Source: Spongiicolonus versatilis
Lineage (GTDB): Bacteria > Pseudomonadota > Gammaproteobacteria > Arenicellales > Spongiicolonaceae
Assembly (NCBI GenBank): GCA_028286165.1
Contig: JAPYMU010000142.1
Location: forward strand, 1-12,115
DNA length: 12,115 nucleotides
Direction of reading: 5' to 3'
The notes under the pieces were generated by a model. It was not told where the DNA came from. It saw only the letters and a program-made list of their open reading frames with translations, and did not search any database. Both the position numbers and the translations under genes were made by a program. Shown in pieces: positions 1 through 6,766 of the stretch. How positions within the stretch are numbered: position 1 is the first letter of the stretch; each line of letters opens with the position of its first letter.

Positions 1-519
1 GGGCGCAAATTCCCGTACACGCTGGAGCGCGTGGACATGGGCGGCGGCTGGATCGGGGTGAACACCGTGCGGGTGAACCACATCATCGCCCACGCCCTCA
101 CCCACGGCCGCATCCCGCAACTGGCCGGCTACCGTGAGATGCGGCGCGAGGTGGTTTTCCATTCGCCGGGCATGGCGCCGGCGCGTTTTGACTTTTGCCT
201 GCGCGGCAAAAACCGCGCGGATGCTTTTGTTGAAGTTAAAAACGCGACGCTGTTGGTGGGCGACAGCGTGCAGTTCCCCGATGCCGTCACCGGGCGCGGC
301 CGCAAACACTTGCAACTGCTGATGCGCGCCAGAAAACTCGGCCGCCGCGCGGTCGTCCTGTTCGCTGTCAACCGCCCGGAAGGCGGCCACTTCACCCCGG
401 CCCGCGCCATTGACCCGGAATACGCCGACACCCTGGAACAGGCCGCCGCCATGGGCGTGGAAATCATCGCCCTCCGCCTGCGGCACACGGCGCGCGGGGT
501 GGAATGCGTGAGTGGATGA
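1..519 (+). CDS. sfsA: SfsA family protein, 5' end outside the window
   Basis: The reading frame is open from base 1, so only the C-terminal 172 codons are present; E. coli SfsA is about 234 residues. SfsA was named for stimulating sugar (maltose) fermentation and is described as a DNA-binding protein; its molecular activity is not well settled. Recognisable SfsA blocks are IGVNTVRVN near the start, FVEVKNATL, FPDAVTGRGRKHLQLL, the strand AVVLFAVNRPE and FTPARAIDPEYADTLEQA. An Asp (visible residue 64) followed by E78-V-K80 has the spacing of a PD-(D/E)xK nuclease-like active site, as known for the C-terminal SfsA domain. It ends with TGA 44 bases before the next gene starts, and its last bases are followed by a G-rich stretch. 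It shows no functional link to the operon downstream. Family identification is secure. Confidence 0.93.
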   Translation, partial: GRKFPYTLERVDMGGGWIGVNTVRVNHIIAHALTHGRIPQLAGYREMRREVVFHSPGMAPARFDFCLRGKNRADAFVEVKNATLLVGDSVQFPDAVTGRGRKHLQLLMRARKLGRRAVVLFAVNRPEGGHFTPARAIDPEYADTLEQAAAMGVEIIALRLRHTARGVECVSG

Positions 520-543
520 GCGGGCGGCGGGGGGAGGGTGGTT

Positions 544-560
544 GGCAGTGCTATACTGCC
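544..560 (+). promoter_or_regulatory. extended -10 promoter inside a 6-bp-arm palindrome, start of the envelope operon
   Basis: Bases 549-557 read TGC TATACT, an extended -10 element one base from the consensus TATAAT. No good -35 is seen; 529-541 is almost all G. The -10 lies within a perfect inverted repeat, GGCAGT (544-549) and ACTGCC (555-560) with a 5-base centre, which could be an operator. Transcription would start about 7 bases after the -10, that is at or next to the ATG at 564, implying a leaderless message. The same ten bases TGCTATACTG recur at 9928-9937 before another gene. The assignment is from sequence only. Confidence 0.6.
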
Positions 561-563
561 GCC

Positions 564-1130
564 ATGACATGCGCAGTGCAATTTCTTGCGCGGGCCGCCG
601 TTGTCCTGCTGCTGTTTTCCGCGCCGGCGGCGTGGGGGCAAATCGGCGACGACTGCACCGAGGTGGAAATCCATTATGAGGACGACGCCACGTTGACCAA
701 AGCGGAAAAACTGGCGCTGATGGAGCAGGCTTTTCAGGAATCGCTGAGCCGCTACTCGCACTGCCAGAATTCTTCCGGCGGCGGCGCGCAATCCGGCGCA
801 TCCGCATCCATTGCCGGCACCGAGGGTGAGGGCGAGGGTGAAGGCGAGGGCGGCGGCGGCGGCGAGGCGGCGGCCTCAGCCTCCGTTTCCGGAACCGAAG
901 CCGCCGCCGAACAAAAAGAACCCGCGCAAACCGCCGCCGCGCAGCAGCCGGGCGGTGACTCCGGCGGCAAACTCCCGGAAGATATTCCGCCGGCCGACAA
1001 CGACAGCATTGTGGAAGCGCAAATTCGCGCCGCCGCCATGGCCGAGCCGGACCCTGAAACCAAGGCCGCTCTGTGGAACGAGTACCGCAAATACAAAGGC
1101 CTGCCGACCGTTGACGAGGAATCCCAATGA
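564..1130 (+). CDS. secreted Glu/Gly-rich protein of unknown function, first gene of envelope operon
   Basis: A 188-residue protein I cannot assign to a family. Starting at ATG 564 gives a typical Sec signal peptide: MTCAVQFLAR, a hydrophobic core rich in Ala/Val/Leu, and a likely cleavage after AAWG near residue 25. An in-frame ATG at 504 would overlap sfsA and bury the signal, so 564 is preferred; there is no Shine-Dalgarno because the promoter lies directly upstream. The mature part has a short acidic helical domain (about 26-69) bounded by C31 and C67, which could form a disulfide. A low-complexity linker follows (about 72-125), with Glu-Gly repeats, a Gly run and two similar blocks SASIAGTE and SASVSGTE, then a short C-terminal helix (ETKAALWNEYRKYKGLP). 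The stop overlaps the next start as ATGA. It is probably a periplasmic component of the complex encoded downstream. Confidence 0.72.
   Translation: MTCAVQFLARAAVVLLLFSAPAAWGQIGDDCTEVEIHYEDDATLTKAEKLALMEQAFQESLSRYSHCQNSSGGGAQSGASASIAGTEGEGEGEGEGGGGGEAAASASVSGTEAAAEQKEPAQTAAAQQPGGDSGGKLPEDIPPADNDSIVEAQIRAAAMAEPDPETKAALWNEYRKYKGLPTVDEESQ
822..852 (+). repeat. GAGGGY hexamer repeats coding Glu-Gly, G-quadruplex motif
   Basis: Imperfect hexamers of the form GAGGGT/GAGGGC encode the Glu-Gly repeats of the first operon gene. They hold four GGG tracts on the coding strand (824-826, 830-832, 836-838, 848-850) with loops of 3, 3 and 9 bases, which fits a relaxed G-quadruplex pattern. The tract could expand or contract in steps of 6 bases without shifting the frame. 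Confidence 0.5.
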
Positions 1131-2368
1131 ACAGCAAAACCCTCTGCGCGCTTTTTGCCGCGTTCACTCTTCTGGCCGGTTGCGCCACCGGCGACGGCGT
1201 GGTCAAAGTCGGGCCGGGCCAGAGCGGCGGCAAAGTGGCCAAAGTGGGGCCCGGCGCCGCCACCGCCGGCGGCGCATCCCAAACGCCGCCGGCCGTTTAT
1301 GCCGGCACCCGGCTGGATGTGATTGTGCCGGTGTTTGACCCGGGCCTGCCGGCCGATTCGGACCAATACGAAAAGAAAGGCATCTGGCCCGAGTTGCGCC
1401 GCGCCGAGTCCAACAAATTCGCGCTCAACATGAAACATGCGCTGGAGGACACCGCGACTTTCGGCGCGGTGCGGGTGGCCCCGGATGCATCCGCCAGCGG
1501 TGATTTGTACGTGCTCGGCAAAATCCTGAAATCCAACGGTGAAGACGTGCGGTTCAGCCTGCAGGTGGTGGACATTTCCGGCCGCCAGTGGATGAATAAA
1601 ATCTACCGCCACCGGGTCAAGGAACGGTTCCACAAAGACCTGCGCAACAAGGGCAAAGACGCCTACCAGCCGATCTTTACGCGCGCCGCGGAAGACGTTG
1701 CAAAGTTGCTGCGCCGCAAAAAAGACGCCCAGTTGGCCGAGTTGCGCGCCGTCACCGAGATGCGCTTTGCCCAATCTTTTGCGGCGGACGCATTCGCCGG
1801 CTATTTGCGCCAAAGCGGCGGCGTCACCAAACTCAGCGGCCTGCCGGACGAGAATGACCCCATGCTGAACCGCACCCGCGGCATCCGGGTGCGCGACAGT
1901 CTTTTTATCGACAACATGCAAACCCATTACGAAAATTTCGACCGCAAGATGAGCGAAAGTTACGCCGTGTGGCAGGCCGCGGCGCTCACCGAGGCCAAAG
2001 CCGCGCGCAAGGCGAAGAAAAAATCCATCGTGCAGGGCATCGCCGGCGCCGCCGCCCTCATCGGCGGCATTGCGGCCGCGGCCAGCACCGACAACCCCGC
2101 TGCGGCCGATGTGGCGGCGGTGACCGGCACCATTGCCGGCGGCGCGCTGCTGGGGGCCAGTTTTCACAACAGCGCGCAGGCCAAAGTGCACCGCGAGGCG
2201 CTGGCCGAACTCGGCGAATCTCTTGACATTCAACTGGCGCCGCAGGTGGTGGAGTTTGAGGGCCGCACCGAAAAACTCACCGGCGACGCGGCCGAGCAGT
2301 TTGCCCAGTGGCGCGCTTTTTTGCAGCGCATCTACGAACAGGAAGCGACGCCCGAAACGCAACTGTAA
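1127..2368 (+). CDS. lipoprotein with a glycine-zipper-like hydrophobic segment, envelope operon
   Basis: A 413-residue lipoprotein. The N-terminus has a short signal and the lipobox LLAGC with the lipidated Cys at residue 19. The next residue is Ala, not Asp, so by the Lol rule it should go to the outer membrane. A Gly/Lys linker repeats KVGPG twice (about 26-43). The folded part (about 60-210) alternates strands and helices and resembles no family I can name with confidence. Residues about 301-350 (starting IVQGIAGAAALIGGIAAAAS) form a Gly/Ala-rich glycine-zipper-like hydrophobic segment that could insert in or pack on a membrane; a charged helix follows. ATG 1127 overlaps the upstream stop by 4 bases and has a good Shine-Dalgarno (GAGGA, 1116-1120). 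By position it would be the outer-membrane anchor of the system, as Pal is for Tol; that role is inferred. Confidence 0.8.
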   Translation: MNSKTLCALFAAFTLLAGCATGDGVVKVGPGQSGGKVAKVGPGAATAGGASQTPPAVYAGTRLDVIVPVFDPGLPADSDQYEKKGIWPELRRAESNKFALNMKHALEDTATFGAVRVAPDASASGDLYVLGKILKSNGEDVRFSLQVVDISGRQWMNKIYRHRVKERFHKDLRNKGKDAYQPIFTRAAEDVAKLLRRKKDAQLAELRAVTEMRFAQSFAADAFAGYLRQSGGVTKLSGLPDENDPMLNRTRGIRVRDSLFIDNMQTHYENFDRKMSESYAVWQAAALTEAKAARKAKKKSIVQGIAGAAALIGGIAAAASTDNPAAADVAAVTGTIAGGALLGASFHNSAQAKVHREALAELGESLDIQLAPQVVEFEGRTEKLTGDAAEQFAQWRAFLQRIYEQEATPETQL

Positions 2369-2373
2369 CAACC

Positions 2374-3837
2374 ATGGGCAACAGCCTCGGAGAAAAAATC
2401 TCCCGCGCCCGGGAGAGCGATGCGCGGCGCAAAAAGGGGTTGCGGCGGATGGCGCTGGCGGCGGCCGGCGTTTGCGCGGTGGTTTTCGGCGGCGGGGCGG
2501 CGGCGTATTTTTATGTTTGGCCATGGCTCGGCGGTGCGCCGGCGGTGACGCCGGCGGTGACAGTGGACCGCGCGCCGCAGGCCCCGGCGGCAACCAACCC
2601 GGCCGATAACCCGCTGCGTGAACAATATAAATCGCAACTGAAAATTTTCCACAGCGAAACCGAACCGGCGCTGGCGGCGGTGTCGGCATCGGTTTGGGCG
2701 GCGGATGCGCATGAATTAATTTTTGACGGCAAAGAAAAATCATTGCGCGCTTTTGACGCCGGCAACTATTCCTCCGCCCTCGGACTGCTGCAAAACGCGC
2801 AAACAACGGCCGGCGGGATTTTGCGGCAGGCCGAGGAAAGATTTCGCGTGAACATCAAAGCCGCCGCTGACGCTTTTGATGCAAACGACCATCAAACCGC
2901 CGCCGCCGCCGTCACCACCGCGCTGTTGCTGAAACCGCAGCATGCGGCGGCGCGGGAGTTGCGCGGGCGCATTGATGTTTTGCCGCGGGTGCTGGAACTG
3001 CTGCAAACCGCCGCACAGGCGCGCGCTGAAAACCGGCCGCGCGCCGAACAAAAAGCGCTGGCGGAAGTTGTGCAACTGGACCCGGCGCGCAATGCGGCGC
3101 GGCAACGTTTGCAAACCGTCACCAGCGCCATTGCCGAGCGCGCATTCACCGAAAACATCACCGCCGGATTCGGCGCGCTGGAAAAACGCGACCTGGCATC
3201 CGCGCTGCGCCACTGGAATGCCGCGAAGAAAGTTTTTCCCGGCCGCGAGGAAGCGGCGGTATTGGGCCGCGAAATTAATGATTTGGACCGCGCCCTCACC
3301 CTGCAAAAACACCTGCGCGCCGGCGCGCGGGCCGCGGCGAAGGATGACTGGGACGGCGCGCTGCGGGCCTTTCAACAGGCGGGAAAAATTGACGCGGTCC
3401 ACGCCGAAGCGGTGGCCGGGGAAAAACGCGCCCGGGCGATCCTAAGCGCGCGCAAAAACATGAATTCCCACATCGCGCGGCCGCAGCGGCTGTTTTCGCC
3501 GAATGTTGCGGCGGCGGCGGAAAAAATTCTGCACGACGCCCGCAAGTTGTACCCGTTCAGCCCGTCGCTGGCGCGGCGCGGGGAAAAGTTAACCGGGCTT
3601 CTGGCCGCGGCCAGGCGGCCGGCGACGGTGACCGTCCACTCCGACAACCAAACCGACATTCGCGTGCGCGGCGTCGGCGTCATCGGCAAAACCGAACGGC
3701 GCACGTTGGAATTGCGCCCCGGCGTGTACACTTTTGAAGGCCGGCGGCGCGGCTACCGCTCCAAGTTGGTGACGCTGACGGTGCGTCATGACCGCGCGCC
3801 GCTGGCCGTGACCGTGGTTTGCGATGAGCAAATTTAA
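2374..3837 (+). CDS. bitopic membrane protein with TPR-like repeats and C-terminal PEGA-like domain
   Basis: A 487-residue protein. ATG 2374 is chosen over an in-frame ATG at 2308 because it lies 5 bases after the upstream stop and gives a clean N-in topology: basic cytoplasmic tail (1-25, with ARRKKGLRR), one transmembrane helix (about 26-50), then a large periplasmic part. That part is mostly amphipathic helix pairs of TPR type, for example DLASALRHWNAAKKVFP and DWDGALRAFQQAGKID, with about five such units between residues 120 and 400. Residues about 417-480 form a PEGA-like beta domain (strand ATVTVHSDN, a turn with LELRPGVYTFEGRRRGYRS, strand LVTLTV). PEGA domains are surface or periplasmic binding modules; TPR arrays bind proteins. 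It most likely acts as a periplasmic scaffold. It overlaps the next gene by 14 bases. Confidence 0.82.
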   Translation: MGNSLGEKISRARESDARRKKGLRRMALAAAGVCAVVFGGGAAAYFYVWPWLGGAPAVTPAVTVDRAPQAPAATNPADNPLREQYKSQLKIFHSETEPALAAVSASVWAADAHELIFDGKEKSLRAFDAGNYSSALGLLQNAQTTAGGILRQAEERFRVNIKAAADAFDANDHQTAAAAVTTALLLKPQHAAARELRGRIDVLPRVLELLQTAAQARAENRPRAEQKALAEVVQLDPARNAARQRLQTVTSAIAERAFTENITAGFGALEKRDLASALRHWNAAKKVFPGREEAAVLGREINDLDRALTLQKHLRAGARAAAKDDWDGALRAFQQAGKIDAVHAEAVAGEKRARAILSARKNMNSHIARPQRLFSPNVAAAAEKILHDARKLYPFSPSLARRGEKLTGLLAAARRPATVTVHSDNQTDIRVRGVGVIGKTERRTLELRPGVYTFEGRRRGYRSKLVTLTVRHDRAPLAVTVVCDEQI

Positions 3838-5839
3838 CCGGGAACTGGCCCGGGCGCGCGCCCGCTCCCGCCGCACCGGCGCCGCGGTCGCGCTCGCCGT
3901 TGCCGTGGTCGCCGTTGCGGCCGCCGCGTTTTTTGTTTACACGCGCGGCATTGCAGTCAGCGTTTCGCCGGCCGCCGCGGCGGCTTCGGCGGTGGTGGGC
4001 ATCGCGCGGGGTGTGGGCTTCGCCGTCGGCGGCAAGGTGTACTCGGCCGGCGACGTGACCATCACCGTCGCCGCCCCGGGTTTCATCACCGAGACCGTCG
4101 ACGTCGCCGCCGGGCGGCGCGGGAATTTGGTCGAGGTGGTAATGCGCGAGGCGCCGTCCATGCTTCTGCTGGCGGCCAGCCCGGCGCTGCCGGAAACCCG
4201 GTGGTTTGTGGACGGCGCGCTGGTCGCAAGCGGCGCCGGCGCCACCGCCGAGGTCAAACCCGGCATGCGCCGGGTGCGCGCCGACCACCCGCACCATGAA
4301 GTGGCCACGTTCACCGTCAACATCAAGCGCGGCGAAGAAGTGAGTCGCACGGTAAACCTCGCCCGGCTCAGCGGCCGGCTGCATGTCACCACCGTTCCGC
4401 CTGGTGCAACCGTCACCATGGACGGCGCGACCGCCGGCACCGCCCCGCTGGCCATCGACGTGGGCGGCGGAAGCCACGCCCTCACCGTCACCCTCGCCGG
4501 CCGCAAGACCGTGCGCGACACCGTCACCGTCACCAACGCCGCCCCGGCCGTCACCCGCAACTACAACCTGCCGCCGCTGGACGCCACGGTGCGCTTTGCG
4601 CTCAGCCCGGCCGGCGGCACGTTGCTGGTGAACGGCCGGCGCATCCGCAACACCGATGCCGTGACCGTCACCGCCGGCCGTGAACACACCGCGGCCTACG
4701 CCAAGCCCGGCCATGGCCGGCAGGTGCGGAAGTTCACCGCCGCCGCCGGCGCATCCAACGTGGTGCGCATGACGTTGCGCGCCGAGACCGGCGAGGTGAA
4801 AGTGACGTCCACCCCGCCGGCGACGGTGACCGTTGACGGCACAGTCGCCGGCGCCACGCCGCTGGATTTGCGCCTCAGCACGGCGCCGCACACCATCACC
4901 CTCAGCAAGCCAAACTACCGCAGCGTCACCCGCACGGTGACGCCGTCCACCGGCGGCGTCAAACGGGTGGATGCGGTACTGAAAACGGAAATGCAGGCGC
5001 GGCTTGAGGAAAGCCCGGCGCTGTACAAAAACCATGCGGGAATGACGATGAAACTGTTTGCCAGGCCGGGCGCCGTCAACATGGGCGCGCCGCGCCATGA
5101 AAAAGGCCGCCGCGCCAATGAGTTTGAACGCGCGGTGCGGCTGGCCCGGCCTTTTTATGTCGCGCTGCACGAAACCACCGTGGCGCAGTTCGGTTTGTTC
5201 CAAAGCGGGAAAGCCGGCCCGCCCACCGCGCCGGTGACCAATGTTGCGTGGGCCGATGCGGCGGCGTTTTGCAACTGGCTCAGCGCGCGGGAGGGGCTGC
5301 AGCCGTTTTATGCGCGGCGCAACGGCGGGTGGGTGAAGGCCGGCGGCGGGAGTGACGGCTACCGCCTGCCGAGCGAGGCCGAGTGGGAGTATCTTGCGCG
5401 CAAGGCCGGGCGGCCGCAGCAGACGCGCTTCACCTGGGGCGACCAAGCGCAGGTGCCGCCGCGCGCCGGCAACTTTGCGGACGAGTCGGCCAAGGGCAAA
5501 ACCGCGTCTTATATTCCGCGCTACACCGACGGTTTTGCCGGCCTGGCGCCGGTGGGAAGTTTCCCGGCCGACCGCGCCGGGCTGTTCGACCTCAGCGGCA
5601 ATGCCAGCGAGTGGGTGCACGACGTGTATTCGTTGACTCCGCCGCGCGGCGGTGCTATTGAAGTGGACCCCATGGGCGCCGCGCACGGCGGCGCGCATGT
5701 GTTCAAGGGCTCCAACTGGCGCTCGGCAAGTTTGACCGAACTGCGGGCGTCGTTTCGTGAAACATCGGCCGGCGGCCGCGACGATTTGGGCTTCCGGGTG
5801 GCACGGTATTTGTACGGCGGCAACCATGCAGCGCAATAA
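3824..5839 (+). CDS. PEGA-repeat protein with C-terminal FGE-sulfatase (SUMF1-type) domain, catalytic cysteines absent
   Basis: A 671-residue protein with a basic cytoplasmic tail (1-18), one transmembrane helix (about 19-40) and a periplasmic region. Two PEGA domains are clear: about 184-253 (VTTVPPGATVTMDG) and 323-390 (VTSTPPATVTVDG). Three more segments (about 44-112, 113-183, 255-322) have the same length and strand pattern and look like diverged copies. From about residue 407 to the end lies an FGE/SUMF1-fold domain, marked by YRLPSEAEWEYLAR (513-526), FTWGD, LFDLSGNASEWVHDVY (587-602) and DDLGFRVAR (653-661). True formylglycine-generating enzymes use two copper-binding cysteines near the C-terminus; this protein has a single Cys (C483, in AFCNWLS), far from that site, so it is unlikely to oxidise sulfatases and more likely binds a ligand or partner. 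ATG 3824 overlaps the upstream gene by 14 bases. Confidence 0.88.
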   Translation: MSKFNRELARARARSRRTGAAVALAVAVVAVAAAAFFVYTRGIAVSVSPAAAAASAVVGIARGVGFAVGGKVYSAGDVTITVAAPGFITETVDVAAGRRGNLVEVVMREAPSMLLLAASPALPETRWFVDGALVASGAGATAEVKPGMRRVRADHPHHEVATFTVNIKRGEEVSRTVNLARLSGRLHVTTVPPGATVTMDGATAGTAPLAIDVGGGSHALTVTLAGRKTVRDTVTVTNAAPAVTRNYNLPPLDATVRFALSPAGGTLLVNGRRIRNTDAVTVTAGREHTAAYAKPGHGRQVRKFTAAAGASNVVRMTLRAETGEVKVTSTPPATVTVDGTVAGATPLDLRLSTAPHTITLSKPNYRSVTRTVTPSTGGVKRVDAVLKTEMQARLEESPALYKNHAGMTMKLFARPGAVNMGAPRHEKGRRANEFERAVRLARPFYVALHETTVAQFGLFQSGKAGPPTAPVTNVAWADAAAFCNWLSAREGLQPFYARRNGGWVKAGGGSDGYRLPSEAEWEYLARKAGRPQQTRFTWGDQAQVPPRAGNFADESAKGKTASYIPRYTDGFAGLAPVGSFPADRAGLFDLSGNASEWVHDVYSLTPPRGGAIEVDPMGAAHGGAHVFKGSNWRSASLTELRASFRETSAGGRDDLGFRVARYLYGGNHAAQ

Positions 5840-5999
5840 AAATTCAAACCGCGCGGCGGCGGCGGTCGCGGCGGCGGCTGCGGCGGTTGCATTGGCGGTG
5901 CTCGGCGTCCTGGCAACTGTGGCCGATGACAGCGCGGCGCAAAATTCACCGCCTGAGCTCAGCCTCAACTCCGCGGCAACTTTCCCGGTGGACATCTGA
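5826..5999 (+). CDS. 57-residue single-pass membrane protein, envelope operon
   Basis: A small gene: a basic, polar N-terminus (MQRNKNSNR), an Ala/Val/Leu transmembrane helix of about 22 residues and a short periplasmic tail (SPPELSLNSAATFPVDI). The start used is ATG 5826; an upstream in-frame ATG at 5757 lies far inside the preceding gene and would break the topology. Three points argue that it is real. It fills what would otherwise be a gap of about 160 bases in a fully packed operon. Its start overlaps the preceding stop by 14 bases, exactly as in the overlap one gene earlier. Its stop overlaps the next start as TGATG. Its N-in, one-helix layout matches the neighbouring bitopic proteins. 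No family is recognised; it may be an assembly or regulatory subunit of the channel complex. Confidence 0.62.
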   Translation: MQRNKNSNRAAAAVAAAAAAVALAVLGVLATVADDSAAQNSPPELSLNSAATFPVDI

Positions 6000-6763
6000 T
6001 GAACATCGGCGGCCGTGAACTGTGGACCAACATCGCGGTGCTGCTGGCGGCGGCGGTTGCGGTGCATCTTTTGTACCTCGGCGTGGTCATTCCGCGCGCC
6101 GAGTTTGCAATAGAAGCGGCGCGCCAGGCCGGGCAATCGGCGCCGCGCGACCTGTTCGTCATTTTCAAAGACATGGAGCAGGAAATTTGCGTGATTTTAA
6201 TGCTCTATGGCGCGTATTTAATGCTGCGCAAACACGGCAAACTGCGCTCCACCCGGTATTTGTTCACGGTGGACCTGCTGGACAGCGCCGGGGCCGGCAA
6301 GGAGTCGCTGGCAAAGGCCCTGCAAGAGTTGGAGCAGTTGGATAAAAAATACCGTGAAACGCCGCTGGTGGAAACATTGGCCGCGAGTTTGCGCCGCTAC
6401 CGCGCCACCGGCGACGTGCAAAACACCTCCGACGCCATCCGCGCCAGCGTGGAGGCGCTGGGCGTGCGCATGGAGGCGGAGAATTCCACCATTCGCTATT
6501 TAATCTGGGCCATTCCGTCGGTGGGATTCATCGGCACCGTGCGCGGCATCGGCCAGGCCCTGTCGCGGGCCGAAGAGGCGCTGGCCGGGGACATTGCCGG
6601 CATGACCGAAAGTCTGGGCATTGCGTTTAACTCCACTTTGGTGGCGCTGCTCATCAGCATTGTGCTCATGTTTCTGCTGCACCAACTGCAGCGCGAGCAG
6701 GATGGCGTGCTGGTGGAAACGCAGTCGTACTGCGAGAAGTTTCTCCTCAAGCGGATTAGTTAG
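5999..6763 (+). CDS. MotA/TolQ/ExbB family proton channel protein
   Basis: A 254-residue polytopic protein of the MotA/TolQ/ExbB family, whose pentamers couple proton flow to movement of a central TolR/ExbD/MotB dimer. Membrane segments lie near residues 11-31, 61-77, 165-188 and 205-228, with a cytoplasmic helical domain between the second and third. The family signature is clear in IPSVGFIGTVRGIGQAL (172-188) and LGIAFNSTLVALLISIVLMF (206-225). T180 and T213 match the two conserved channel threonines of ExbB and have the same 33-residue separation as E. coli ExbB T148 and T181. The gene has a Shine-Dalgarno-like GGTGGA (5987-5992) and overlaps the upstream stop as TGATG. The next two genes supply the MotB/ExbD-like partners. 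The length is close to ExbB and TolQ; there is no long cytoplasmic tail as in ZorA. Confidence 0.92.
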   Translation: MNIGGRELWTNIAVLLAAAVAVHLLYLGVVIPRAEFAIEAARQAGQSAPRDLFVIFKDMEQEICVILMLYGAYLMLRKHGKLRSTRYLFTVDLLDSAGAGKESLAKALQELEQLDKKYRETPLVETLAASLRRYRATGDVQNTSDAIRASVEALGVRMEAENSTIRYLIWAIPSVGFIGTVRGIGQALSRAEEALAGDIAGMTESLGIAFNSTLVALLISIVLMFLLHQLQREQDGVLVETQSYCEKFLLKRIS

Positions 6764-6766
6764 CAC

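Noticed and set aside
752..2806. Minus-strand open frame of 684 codons across the first operon genes
   Set aside because: It is antisense to three genes with clear signal peptide, lipobox and membrane features. Its product is Arg/Ala/Gly/Pro-rich low-complexity sequence, as expected from the reverse frame of GC-rich genes.
5042..5830. Active formylglycine-generating enzyme
   Set aside because: The C-terminal catalytic cysteine pair is missing and no sulfatase gene is nearby.
3680..6136. Minus-strand open frame of 818 codons
   Set aside because: It lies opposite the PEGA/FGE gene, whose domains are unmistakable. The antisense product has no recognisable domain and a composition typical of shadow frames.
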